NCBI GenBank assembly: GCA_033439295.1
Contig: JAVTLE010000011.1
Coordinates: 1,922,082-1,986,081, forward strand
Direction of reading: 5' to 3'
Length of the DNA stretch: 64,000 bases
Origin: Deuterostichococcus epilithicus
Taxonomy: Eukaryota; Chlorophyta; Trebouxiophyceae; Prasiolales; Stichococcaceae
Shown here: piece after piece, positions 1-12,179 of the stretch
Position numbering within the stretch: position 1 is the stretch's first letter
How the letters are laid out: each line of letters begins with the position of its first letter
Notes under the pieces: model-generated
The model's input: only the letters and a program-made list of their open reading frames with translations
Told to the model about the DNA's origin: nothing
The model's database searches: none
Position numbers and translations under genes: made by a program

Positions 1-856
1 GACCCATTCCAACTGCTGGCCGCCAGCAGGTCAAACGCTCTTTGCGTCAAGTATTCACCAACATGGGCAGAGCAATTGTGGCAGTCCGGGGCGTGAGGGA
101 CGCTGACCAAGTCCAGGACGTGAGATACGCTGATCAAAGTCGGGGTCACAGACGGCATAAAGTGAGCTAGATAGGGAAATGAGAACCTTGCTATCGACGC
201 AAATTAGGCAGGCACCACATGCACATGACGCAAGACAACCAGGAGATAATATGAGCGCAACGCAAGTTCTGCCTTGAGCACAATCGATGTAGCGCTGAGC
301 GGGCAGATAGCGACGATGCGTTTGAAGTGTCAGCGGATTAACACCGGGGCGCCGGCCTCCGGGCAAAAATGTGCATTGAGACAGGAAGAATTTCTCGCAG
401 TTTACCAGATATCTAAACGCATATCGGCTTGGAGAGAGCACCATCGCTGAAGTGCTGTGGCGCAGAGGCCACGGCAGTTTCGGCAGAAGAACTGCGGGGC
501 CCCCAAAGCTGAACGCACTACGGATCTGGAAATCAACTCGTCGAGACACACCAGACACATGGTTGGCACCGTGATGGGCACACTCGCTGCCACCCGCCGG
601 CCATGTGCATTACCTACGTGGGACATTTCTGATCTCCTTGCAAAAACATTTGAAACTAGTCACTGAGCCGTCTGATCCTTTCAAACAACCCCACGATGGC
701 GAAGGCCTCTACTCGGGAGCGGGCGCCCCGGCGGCAGCCGCCTGCTGCCCGCCTGCTGTCGGGGCCGAGCCGCGCAGCTTGTTGCCCTGGGCCGCCGCAG
801 CGTCCGCCGCTGGCTGCTCCCTAGCAGCGCGCTATTGCGCGGGACTCGCGGCAACA
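1..856. other. gene-free stretch left of the GAF/repeat gene
   Basis: No convincing gene is visible. An open frame of 167 codons runs on the minus strand at 55-558, but it has no recognisable domain, mixed composition and no repeat or splice pattern linking it to a neighbour. Since the minus-strand gene to the right stops at 857, part of this stretch is probably its 3' untranslated region. Confidence 0.5.
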
Positions 857-3800
857 TCAAGCCGCCTCGGAGGACGCCTCCTTCGCCGAGGCCTCCTCCT
901 CGGCAATGGAGGCTTGCCGCCCGCCAAGCGGCGCCGAGTGGGGCGCCGCGTCGCCACCGTGTGTTGCGGCAGCAGACCGGCCTTCCACAGCCGGCTCGTC
1001 TCCCTCGGTCAGCTCGCCACTGGGGCCCTCCTCGAGAGTCTCCAGCCCGGTGCTACGCCCGCCGCCGAGGCTGGCGCGCCGCTGCCAAGCGCCGTCGTCG
1101 GCACCGCCTGAGCCGGCGGCGGCACATGAATCAGCGGCCGCACCTTGCAGCGATACCGCGCGCAGGCTGTTGCTGCCCAGGCGGCTGCTACCGGCTGAGG
1201 CGGTGGACAAATCGGTCACGGCGCCGCCCGCATCGGTGCTGGCGTCGGCGTCGAGGCCGGACGGCTCACCGACACCGCTGCCCATGCACAAGGACGACGG
1301 ATTCAGCTGCCTGCGCAGGCAAATGAGAGGAAGCTCATGTCAGTTCTTCCTCAGCTCACTGCGTCGCCCAGCGATTCAGGTGCTGCCTGCTTTGCTGGTC
1401 GCAGCTGGATGCCAGGAACGTCAAGCTTGGTCCACTGTGCAGGCTAGATCATGCTGCAGGTTGGTGCACAGGGGATATACTGGTGCATCTGCCGCTGCTT
1501 CAAGTAAACATGAGAGCCTTGCGGTGCTACAGAGCTGCACCGCGCCAGGGCTATCATCAGGGCTCTGTCCTGATGTAACACGCACCCGCTGCCGGCAGCC
1601 ATGCTGGGCGAGCGGCTGCCGCTGCCGGCGGTGCTGCTACTCATGCGGCGCAGCACCGCCGCCTGCGCGCTGCGGCTCTTGAGGCCCGCCAGGTAGGCGT
1701 CCACTGCCGACTTCGCGTCCGGTGCCGACGCCGCGTGCGTGCCGCCGCTGTCGCCGGCGGCAGCACTGCCCTGGGCCCCACCAACGCCGGCGCCACGGCC
1801 AGCTGCCGCCGCCGCCGCCCGCTGCCGCAGAGCGTCCATGTACGCCGACACGGCACTGGCCCCCTCCGGCGCACCGCCAGCGCCGCCGGCGGCGGCAGGG
1901 CGGCCGCGGCCGCTGGGGCTGACCGCCGTGACGGAATCCGATTGCATGAAGCTGCCAGTGTTTGACATCAGGCTGCTGGTTGCGGAGCCCGAGGCGAGCG
2001 CCACGGTGGGGCCGTCGCCACCGAAATCGACGCGGACGCCAGACTTGGGCTTTGCCGGCCGGGCGTCGGGGGTGGAGGCGCGCTTGAGCGCCTCAATGTA
2101 CGTCGCCACAACCTGCGGGGTGCAGCATGAGCGGCGCACTTTGGGAACTCAGTTGCTGATCTCGGGCAGCTGTCGTCTGGTCTGGCCTGCTGCTGCCTGC
2201 CTGCGGGCGCCGCACAGCGGCGCATGCGCAGTGGCGCAGATCAGTCCAGATGCAGGTGTTTCCCATGGGGCGCAGCGCTGCCGTCTGGAGGAGAGGGTGC
2301 AGGGCGGGCAGACCTTGTGGGCCTCTACGTCGGATTTTTCGGCCGCCGCCTCCGAAGGGTCTTCCTCCCCCTCAAGCGAGCTGCCGCTGTCAGCAGCTCC
2401 TGAGTCAGACATCCCCGCCGGCTCCGCCTCCTGGCTAGCCTCGCCGACTGGGTCCAGCCTGCGGAGGCGTGCACACATACTGAAATGCCATGCCAGTGGG
2501 ACATCAACCTGGGACTGCAAGAATGCACATGCCCGTCTGACGACCTGCTGTGGCCGACCAGCCGGCGGGGTGAACCAGGCGCGCCTCTTCAGCAGTCTAA
2601 CGCAGTCTGGACAGGTGTCGCACCCATGTTTGCTGTATGGCAGGATCTCAAGAGCATTTGCGCCTGCAGTTGTGCCTGTGGCAAGGCGGTGGCAGAGCGG
2701 CAGCAGGAGAACGGAAACTAAATGGCAACACAGCTCACTGGATGGTGGCGAGGCGCAAGCTGCCGCTGCGCAGGCTGCCGGACGAGCGCACAGAGGTGCC
2801 CGCTGGCACACCGCCGGCACCGCCTCGTGCACGCAGGTTCTGCAGCAGAACAGGACACGCTGATCGGGACCTTTCCAGTGTGACCGTAGCAAATGCGGCC
2901 GCAGACTCAGCTGCATAGGTCGAGGCAATCGAGACATGCGCAGGCAGACTGAGGCAGAGGAGATGCGAGGCAATCGACACCGGGTTGTCGCATTGTCGAT
3001 GCAACACAAGAGAACCTCCTCTGCATGTCGTGCCCTCTGACAGATCCCCAGAACGGGAGCCCAGCATGCCTCCATGTAGCTGGCGACGGCGATGCGAGCA
3101 TCCTCCCGCCCATCGAAGCCGCCGCTGCGCTCCGAGCCCGAGCTGCTGGTCTTGCTTGGCGGGCCGGCGCCTGCCACCGCCGCAGCGGCCACCGCGCGGA
3201 GATCGATGCCGCGGCCGCCGCCAGGGCCCGCGCTGCCGGCCTGCAGGCTGCCGGCATGCAGGCTGCCGGCACGCAGGCTGCTGCTGCGCGAGGCGCCTAT
3301 CGCGGCGGACCGCCGCCGGAGCTCCTCCATGTAGGCTCCCACCACCGCCTTGGCAGTGCTGCGGTCCGCGGGCGGCGGCAAAACTTGAGGGGGGCCGCCA
3401 CTTGAGCCCTCGGGCTGGCTGCCGGGCGCGCCCAGCGCCATGGCTGAGGGCTGCGCCGAGCCGGGCTCGGCGGTGCCGCCCACAGGCGGCGGCGCTGATC
3501 GTATGGCCTCGTTGCTGCCCATCCGCGTCGGCGAGCCGGCAGCGCCGCTGGCGATGGACTGGGCGATCTTGCGCGCTGCCGTCGCCTCTTTCAGTCCGGC
3601 CGAGCGCTGGCGCAGCGCTTCCATGTGAGCGGCGACCGCCGCCCGCGCTTCCGTCATGGTCCGCCCGCCACCGCCGCCGCCGCTGCCCTGTTGCGGCTGT
3701 TGCGCCTGGCGCTGTACCCGCTGGTGCGGCGATGCCGGCGGCGGCGTCGGCACATGGGCTTCAGCGGCGGCGGCTGCTGCTGCCGCCGCTACGGCGTCCG

Positions 3801-6800
3801 GCTCACCCAGTTGCTCAGAGTCCTGGCGCGCGGCGGCGGCTGCCGCCGCTGCCACGGACCGCCGCCGCAGGGACTTCATGTAGCTGGCCACGGCGGCCTG
3901 CACAGCAACGCCAGATGGTGCACGCTTCAGATTGTGATGTGAGAGGCGCCTCAGCAGGCAAGGGAATTGGCCATCTACTATGTACTTGCCAGGCCTTAAC
4001 CTACCTCCGAACAACAGACAGGGGCTGCTTTATAACACACTGGGAACACTGCAGGACAGTTGTGTTGCGGTTTGCACATCAGACCGTAAGTGCTTCTTCG
4101 CACCTGGCCATCTCCAGCAGGCTCTGCCTCTGCGGCAGGCGCTGCCGCTCCGCCACCGCCGCCACCGCCGCCCATGGTGCGAGCCTGCATCACCGCGGCG
4201 CTCTGCTTGCGCAGGCTGCTCATGTAGGCGTCCACCGTCGCACGGGCATCGCCCTGCGCCGGCGGCGCTGCCTGGCCGCCGCCGCCGGCGGCCGCCGGAG
4301 CGCCGGGGAGGCGTCGGCCGCGGCGGGGGCGCGGCTCACGCGCGCTGCCAGCGAGCGGCTGCGCAGGTCCGCCAGGTAGTTGTCCACTACAGACTTGGCG
4401 CCGTCATTGGCGCCGGCGCCGGCACGGCCAGCCGCCGCAGCAGCGCCCACGACAGCACCCGCTGGCGCAGGGTCNGCAGGCCCTGCGGGGCCCGGCGCCG
4501 CGGCCTCGCTGCCGCTGTGGCTGCTGAAGCGGCCGGGCTGGCGCGGCGGCCACCACGCCGAGCGCCAGTCGGCGGCCGCCGCCAGCGACCGCGTCTGCAG
4601 CGACGCCATGTAGTCGCTCACCATCGTGCGAGCCGCCTGCACGCCCTGCACCATGGATGGGTCTCGACTTCAGCAGACTTCAGCGGGAGCGGACGCCAAG
4701 TCACGCAAGCCGTGTCGCTGCACAGGAGCTGCGTTGTGCAGGCGGGTGCTCGCCTGCAGCGCCGGACGGCATGAAAGCATGCGCCAAACGGGGCGCCATT
4801 GAGGCCCCGGCTTGTGGGCGTGCAGGATCCAGTGATGCATGGGCAGTGCTCACGCATGCCCTGGAAAGCCTGCCAGCCATGCCTGAGGCGGTGCAGTCAC
4901 CTCCACAGACTTGTCGGCGACGGTGCGGGTGGTGGACGCACGCTTCTGCCCTCCTGGCGGCGTCTCTTGGACAAGGCTCGGGTGCTGCAGCGGCGGCACT
5001 GGCGCTGAGCGCGGCTTCCCGCCCCTGCGCATGCAGGCGGCGCGGGGCTGATGGTTACAAGTCATGCTGCACAACCACGAGGCAGACAGCAAACCACGGA
5101 GAGGACCAATGACGAGCCCCTCCCAGCCGATGCCACGCCTTCAGTGAGGAGGCAACCCCAGCTTCACCCATATTTCACGGCACCAAGACTCAACGCGCTT
5201 AAACGCCTCGAAGCAAGTGTCAGCTTGACGCCGCACCTGAGAGGGGCGCCCGGCGCTGCGCGCATGGCCTTGTAGGCTGCCACGGCGGCGCGTGCTGTGT
5301 CATCCTCGAACACTGACCCTGCACAACGTTCACGGCACAACATGAACCCGTGTGGCATGCTGCGTTGGGTCCTAGCACATCACAAGGCTGGCGTCCAGCT
5401 GCGGAGGACGGCATCGAACTCTTCAGAGTGCGAAGCTGTTGTCCAAAAGACACGTGAGTCGGGCAGTGCCTCGAAAGCAATGCCTGCTGAGGGCCTGCGC
5501 ATCGCCGCATGGCAAATTGCCTGCAGCTACAGCAGCAGCAGCGAAAACGAGTTCCATCGATTTGATCAGACTGACATGCCTGCGCGCAGGGAGCCGGCCT
5601 TGAGGTCGTCGCTCTGGGCCTCATCTGGCTGCGGCGGCGGCGGCGGCGGCCGCGGCACGGGCGGCGCCGGCGAGCGCGGCGCGGCGGCGCCCGGCCGCCG
5701 CTGGGCGATGACGNGTCATCGCCAAGTCCTGCGCAGGGTGGGGGCGTTGTGAGGAATGCGTAAGTGAGCGAAAGGATGATGCGGACGCACGTGTCCACAT
5801 GGCATGGCAACCGCGAGCGGGGCATGTCCAGCATCTCCTGCCCAAGGCAGCCAGCGCAAGGCGCAGGCACGGCACTCTGCTGCCAAGGTCCCCGCCCGCC
5901 CGCGCAGTGCGCTGCTGCCACTGGGGAGATGCCAGGGCAGCCAGCGGCACCGCTCCGCAGCCCTTACGGCCCCCAGCCAGCATCGCCAGAGTGCGCCGCA
6001 GCTCAGCGGCATCAGAAATCGGTTCCAGGGTCTCCAGAATAAGATGTTTCAACCCGGCAGCAGTGTGCGCAGCCGGCGCGACGCGTTTCAGGGCGTCCAT
6101 GCAGCCGCTACCGGCGCCGACGCCGTTGGCAGCAACACCATTGTTCAAGCTTCCAGGAACGCCCGGGAGCTCTGGAGACAGGGTGAGCGGGGGCGCACCC
6201 GGCTGGCGCGGCGCAGGTTGTCCACGTAGCTGCTGACGGCGCGGATGCCGTCCGCGCCGTCGGGCGAGCCGTGCGCGAGCTTGGTGCGTGCGGCAGCGGC
6301 CGCCTGCGCGATGATCGAGGCGGCGCCCCGGCCGTGCGTGTCCGAGCGGCGGCGCAGCCCGGCGGTGTAGGCCAGCACCGCCTGGTGCCCTGCTCCAGAC
6401 TGGTCCGCCGACTGCGTGCATGGAGCATGGAAGTAGTGTCAGGGATGAGGAGAAAACGAAACGGAACGAGATCGGAAATGACATGCGAGCCAGCAGGATG
6501 TGGCGCGCCGCCCCCGGCTGATCTGCTGACTGAAAGTGAGCGAACAGGCGGGTCAGGCCGAAGGCATCGATAAAGCAATGAGGAGCCCTTGCACATGGCA
6601 GCTGGAGCGCAAGAGAGGCGTGGAAGCCGAGCAGGGTGCAGGGAGGACAAGCAGGTGCAAGGCACGCAGGCCGGGACAGCCGGCAGAGGCCGCCGCAGCA
6701 TCGAGGGCAGGGGGGCAGCGGCGGCGCAGCCAGGCTGACATCCACGACCTAGCAGATATGGTGACCAACTGCGTGGCTGTTGCAGCCATTCACCTGGGTG

Positions 6801-9800
6801 CGCAGCGGGTTGAACTCCGCGGGCGGCGCCAGCGGCGGCCGGCGCGAGTGCGCCGGCGTCGCGGGCGGCGATGGCATGTCCAGGCTCATGCTGCCCGAGC
6901 CCGCCCTGCAGCGGAATCTAATTTCGTTCGCTCGTGTTGTGGGGTTACAGACTGTGTGCGGGCTTCCAGTCGCATGCTGGAAGCCAGATTGTGCAGGCAG
7001 GGATGTTTGGGCAGCCAGACACACGCAGGATGCAGGGCGGCAGGTCGGAAAGCAGGCTGTCCATCTTGCTGTCAACCTCTCTCCCCTTGCGCAGGGCCTA
7101 AGAAGAGGCTGAGCGCGAGCGCCAACCGGCCCTGACGAGCAGACAAGCGCAACAAAATGCAGCAAAGCAGTCCAGAACCAAGGACGTGCCTGAGGTTGCC
7201 CGCGGAGGGGGCGCGAGAGCTGGCGGGGGACGTACTCGGCGACTCCGACAGGTCGCGCGGCGAGATGCGGCGCAGCTGCCCGCTCGCGGCGCGCTGCGCG
7301 CAGCAGCGCACACACACTCTCAGCTGGCCGGGCCCGATGTGCTGCGCCGTTGCGCGCATGTGGGCGCTCGGAGGGTTCCTCTGCACGCTCGGAGCGCCAC
7401 GCTCGGCGCTGGGTCCCTGCAGCAGCCCGCAGTGGCATGCACGGGCCAGGAGTCCAGCAGTGCAGCTGCAGTTGGCGGTGACATCATGCCGCATGAGCAC
7501 TGAAAGTGCAGGCGCCCGCCCGGGGNGGACACCTGCGCAGCAGGGTGCGTCAGGTCGGTCGTGGAGGACGCGCGAGTTGAGCTGTGGGCGGACGACGGAC
7601 CCAGGTCGTCGTCCTCATCATCGCGCGCGCACATCGCCGCGAGCCGCGCCTGCACCGGATGCGTGACACAGGCTCAGCGACACCAGGCGCCGGGCGTGAG
7701 GTGGCATATGCGTGGCTCAGGCGCTCGTGAGGGCCGGCACGGGTTGTGAGCGGAGCCTGAGAGGCTGCAGCGCCGCGGCTGCGCATGGCGTCAGGCGGGG
7801 GAACTTGGTGCAGCTGATGCCAGCACAATGCCGTTGTCGAAGGGTCCCTGATGGCACAGGAGCACGCACCATGCGGGCAAGGCCTGCGGAGGCGATGGCG
7901 TGGCTGCTGGATGCGACGGAGTTGTCGCCGGCACCGGCTCCGGCGCCGCCGGCGCTGCGCGCCGACGCCGGCGCTGTCGCGGTGGCGAGCGAGCCAGACT
8001 CCTGCCGCCGCCCGCCCTTGCACATTTGGTCCACCAGCTGCAGGACGAGACAGGGATTCGTTTCAATTTACATCAAAGGGGCGTGACAGCACACACGAAA
8101 GGCCCGGCCTCCACGAACAGGCAGGCAGCAGCAAGCTGTGGGGACTGTTCGGCACAATGTCCCAGCGACGGGGTGGCAGTTGTCAGTGCTCACAAGTGAC
8201 GCACCGGCCGTAAAGTCCAAGCTGACAGCAACTAGGTTGCGGCTCGGGGGCCCGGCAGCCAGACGGGCACCCGCACATACAGGGAGGAAACTGGACAGGG
8301 GGCGGCGGCGAGCGGGCACCTTGCCCCAGTGCCACTGTGGCAGGTCGACGCAGTTCTCCGCGCGGCAGGCCAGGCAGAAGTACTTGAGTTCCTGGTACGA
8401 CTCGAAGCTGCTGACCCGCATGCTAGCCTCACTGCGCGGCGACGCCGCCGACGCTGCTGCAGGGGAAGGCACACCATCGCAGTCAGCGCGGCGACGGCAG
8501 GGGCATAATTCAGGAACGGCACAGCCAGAGCCAAGACCAGCTGATGGCGTCTGATGGCGGCCGGGGGTGCGGCATGCGGCCGGCGGAGGGGCTGCTGGCC
8601 TGGGTGCGGCAGCGAGTTTTTGCTGCTGCTTACCCCACCTGCTGCGGCGTTGGCTTGCAGGCCAGCCTGCTCCCATATGGGCAGCATTGTGCACGGAGCT
8701 GACGCAACCGTTCTTGAGCCAGCACCGCCGAGCCACAGGCAAACGGGAAACACAGCAGAAGCGGCAGCTGCAGCAGGCGAGGCTGCACTTGCAGCACACG
8801 AGGCTGCAGCTGCCAATATGAGAATGTCCTTCCAGCCGCCTGGTCTGTGCTCGTGCGCACCCGGGTATCGATGGGATCTTTGCCCCGGCAGCAGCGCGGC
8901 TGCGGCCAAAAGGGAAAGTCGTTGGCAAGGGACAGCTTGGTGCCCGTGAGGGTGTCGAGAAGCAGGATGGCAGGGCGCTGCCACTGCCTGGCACCAGCAT
9001 CAAGCCCAACGGCGCCTCACAGACTTGCGCACCTGCCCCGACCCTCGCTCAGCATGGCAGGGGTGTGGGAGGACTGCAGGGCTTGGGGATTCAGGGGGCC
9101 GACTGTTGACCCACCATGGGTGGCGGCCGCGGCGATGGGCGAGAAGGGCGACACGACTGCCAGGTCCGGCGGCGAGCCGGCGCTGGCCGAGCCCCTGGCC
9201 AGCCCCCCCGAGCTGGCGCGCAGCGTGCCGGGGGAGCTGCCGCTGAAAGCCGCGACACCGGCAGCGGACGCCGCCGCGGCCGCCGCTGCCGCGTCCCGCC
9301 CCGCGTCGGCGGCGCCGGCGCAGCGCAGGTCGATTGCCGCGGGGCCGTCGCCTCGCTGCAGGACCTTTGGGTAGGCGGCCACCAGGCGGGCAGCCTCATC
9401 GCCGGCGCCCGCAGAAGCGAGGCGCTCCGTCGCCGTCTGCGGGCGGCAGGCAGGTGCAATGTCACCCCGCTACTATGTTTGTTGAGGTTACATCACGCCG
9501 ATCATCGCGAGGAGTCGGCCTGCCTGCTGCCAGGATTCGGCCTGATGCCAAGTCAGCTGTCCGCAAGGGTTCAGCGCCACCCTCTGCAATGCACCAGCAT
9601 CCTGCTACCTGACCGTTCCAACACTCGATACATTCGCAGCCAGGACGCCGCAAAACTATGGATTGCGGATATCGCAGTGCAGTGCAGTGCAGTGCATGCA
9701 AAGCTGCGACTTGGGTCGCTAGCAGTGGTATGTCCCCGATAAGGGCCGGACACATTGTAGCTGAGAACAGGACCTTGCAAGGCACTGTCAGATGCAGAGA

Positions 9801-11100
9801 CAGGGTATGAGCCCACCTTCAGCAGCGCCTCAGTGGTGCGGCGCAGCAGTGCCTCGCCAAGGCGCGCCGCCAGGCCCGCAACCGCATGCCGGTCCATTTT
9901 GGGGCCGCCGCCGGCGGTGACGCTTCCGACCACGCCGGCGCCGACTTCGAGGGGCAGGGTCATACACACAGAGGCGCCATACTTCTGCTGCAGCGCCGCC
10001 CAGTCGCGGAAGCGTGCCTTGCTTGCGCTGCGGCAGTGTGATGCGGAACAGTGAGCAAGGGGTCGGATCTGAGAGGGGGAGAGGAGCAGCAGGGGGAGCT
10101 GCACGCGCTGCTGCCCCACCCGGCCGAATGTCCAGCACACAACTCTACCGCTCCTCAAGTGTGGAATTCGACCACAATCGGGGCAACGTCCAGCAGCAGC
10201 CAGCGGCGCGGGCACCTGCAAACGCCATCGCGGCCGCGCAGGGCCTTGCCAGTGGCGAAGCTCCGCCAGGCCGCGGTGTCCAGTCCGACGGAGGCCGGCG
10301 GCGGCAGCCCTCGCCGCAGGCTGCCTGCCTCCAACAGCGGCTGCACCCGCAGCACCTGTGCGCCGCCGCCAGCCAGCGCCACGCTGGAGCACAAAAGTCG
10401 AGGCAGGCTCAGCAAGGGCATTCTTCATGCATGAAAGGTCCAGCGCCACGCTGCAGTGCGGAGAGAATTTGAAAGTGTATGGAATGGGGTTCGGGTTTCT
10501 GTGTGTGTGCTGAGTTCAGAGCTCAGCGACGCGCCACGCCTGACCTCGAACGCTGCACACTCCTGCAGAGTTGCAGATGTGGCAAGAACCGCTTGATGCA
10601 AAGTAGGGGGGAGTGTGCAGCAAGCCGATGGCGCAGATGCCAAGTTCGGATACACCCCACGCACCGTGCTATGGCATGGCACCCCAGACTGGACAGCCTT
10701 TGCAAAGCGCCCTAGGCTCGCCTGCAATGCGGGTCGATGCACGGCAGGCACACCAGGGCATCGCACCTGAGGCAAGAGACGCCGGGCAGGCTCGTCAGCA
10801 GCGCAGGCGCGAGGCTGTCGTGTGGCGGGTCGCCCGCCAACAGGACCGCCGCCAGCTCCTCACATAGCCGCGCCATGCCGGACCCGCGCACCGGGCGCCC
10901 CGGCCGGCCGGCCACGCCGCCAAGGTCTTCGATGTCTGGCTGCCGTTGGCTGCCGAGGGGGGCGGGCCGTGCTGCCAGCGCCCCTCCACCGCAACGCGCC
11001 GCCCCGCTGCTAGCTGGTCCTCGGGGCTGGTCCGAGACGGTAGAGTAGACGCGCTGCCGCAGCTGAAGCCGAGAAGGCGTTGCAGCAGCTGCACTCTAGC
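857..11100 (-). CDS. large multi-exon protein: GAF-like N-terminus and a tail of repeated YMxxLRxRS motifs
   Basis: I do not recognise this protein by name. Reading leftward, the N-terminal part (blocks near 10,730-11,050, 10,150-10,400 and 9,810-10,020) resembles a GAF sensor domain: it has the patterns AQVLRVQPLLEAG and ASVCMTLPLEVGAGVVGSVT, followed by an Ala/Leu helix. Low-complexity Ser/Ala/Pro exons follow (about 9,017-9,430, 8,320-8,450, 7,860-8,030, 7,540-7,650, 7,110-7,480, 6,790-6,900). One of these carries a Cys-rich segment, YFCLACRAENCVDLPQWHW, near 8,330-8,400. From about 6,380 down to 1,671 come some 13 copies of a core A-V-x-x-Y-M-x-x-L-R-x-R-S-A, several starting right after a splice acceptor. 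The last exon (about 857-1,290) is Ser/Ala/Glu-rich and ends KEASSEAA-stop. The start codon is unresolved: the reading frame is open back to about 11,090, where an in-frame stop or an acceptor lies. No catalytic domain is visible. The GAF part and the repeat part could be two genes. Confidence 0.6.
1671..6380 (-). repeat. about 13 degenerate copies of a YMxxLRxRS protein repeat, partly one per exon
   Basis: Copies, listed from N- to C-terminus on the minus strand: 6,339-6,380 (AVLAYTAGLRRRSD), 6,199-6,243 (AVSSYVDNLRRASR), 6,080-6,106 (partial, MDALKR), 5,258-5,295 (ARAAVAAYKAMRA), 4,582-4,632 (MVSDYMASLQTRSL), 4,351-4,400 (SVVDNYLADLRSRSL), 4,199-4,248 (TVDAYMSSLRKQSA), 3,854-3,901 (AVASYMKSLRRRSV), 3,599-3,649 (AVAAHMEALRQRSA), 3,303-3,353 (VVGAYMEELRRRSA), 3,063-3,100 (IAVASYMEA, interrupted by an exon end), 2,081-2,118 (VVATYIEALKRAS), 1,814-1,860 (AVSAYMDALRQRA) and 1,671-1,718 (SAVDAYLAGLKSRS). 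The linkers are Ala/Gly/Ser-rich and not conserved. Copies at 3,901, 4,632 and 2,118 begin within a few codons of an acceptor, which suggests spread by exon duplication. Confidence 0.85.
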
Positions 11101-12179
11101 CTGTTGTGCCCCCGCGCGGGCGGCTCAGCTGACGGTGACGCTGACCAGCAGGCTTCAGTACCAGGCCGCAGGCAAAGGCCAGCTGCGCGCGCTGGGACCG
11201 TTAAAGGAACACTCTGCACGCGCCGAGTCACCTGTGTTTCGAGCGCACATCATCATTCCGTCAGCGTCTGGGGGTGGCACACAATCCCCTTTCTTTCAGC
11301 CTGCCTACGCCAGAAAGCCGGGCGGTTCCTCACATACTGCAGCCTGCACGTCATGCAGGTTTGTGACAGCCTGCACCGGGTCGCTAGTCTCGCGCGGCTT
11401 CGAGTTCGCGGTTCCGTGACCAACAGTCACCAGAACGTGACTGATAAGGTAATGTGGCAACGCTGAGGGGGTGTGGGCACCCGCCAGCAGTGAACAAGCC
11501 CGACAGCGTCAGCCCCTATTCGATGATCCCGTGTCCCGTGTCCCGGCGGGTGGCTCCCACTTCACTGCTCAACTACGGATTCGACCACCGTGTCCTGCCC
11601 GAAGCCTCCTACACGCAGTCTGGTCTGCCGTGAAACGCCTCTGATGCCCAGCACCGGTCTGAAAGTGTGTGCAAGAGCCTTCCGGGTCGTGCGGATTGCT
11701 CGAGACGGCTGCCCAGACTCTAAGGGTCTCAGCCCCACTGCGAACAAGTGGCAGGGCTGACTTTCGTCTTTTGCACATCCGACCGTCGCAGCAACACAGC
11801 AGCGCTTGGAGCCGCTCAATGCCCCGCGCTGTGCCCCAACCACTGCTTACCTGCGTAGTACGCCCAGCCCAGCCCGCAGCGGCTGGAATCGCACTGTTGA
11901 AGTGAGACGCTGTGGCTCCAGCCGGCGGCGTTGCGGATCGTGGGCTGCAGATGGCTGCCGTATCTAGCACCGCGTAGTCACGACCTGACTACCTGATGAA
12001 GCGGGCGAGCCCTGTAGCTCGACGCACCGGCAATTTGGCAAATTTCGTGGAGCCTGCAGAATTTTACCCGCAGTACAGCCTCATGGGTTTACCCAAAAAT
12101 TAGATGAAATTATTTTATATTTCCTTTTAAATTCTTTTTAAATTTCACCGCAGTTGGGCAGACACTCTTGGGCCCCCAT
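11101..12179. other. intergenic or 5' region of the GAF/repeat gene
   Basis: No supported coding exon is seen. The 5' end of the GAF/repeat gene and the 3' untranslated region of the rhodanese gene must both fall here. The one striking element is an AT-rich island at about 12,085-12,147, in a neighbourhood that is otherwise GC-rich. Confidence 0.5.

Noticed and set aside
1739-4379. Long plus-strand frames at 1,739-2,863 and 2,985-4,379
   Set aside because: They mirror the repeat exons of the minus strand; their Arg/Pro/Ala-rich products are reverse-strand images of Ala/Arg/Ser codons.
9676-9700. GTGCA repeat run as a regulatory element
   Set aside because: It is a short pentanucleotide microsatellite inside an intron-like stretch; a similar CTCTG run occurs at about 21,730-21,755. 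Simple slippage explains both.
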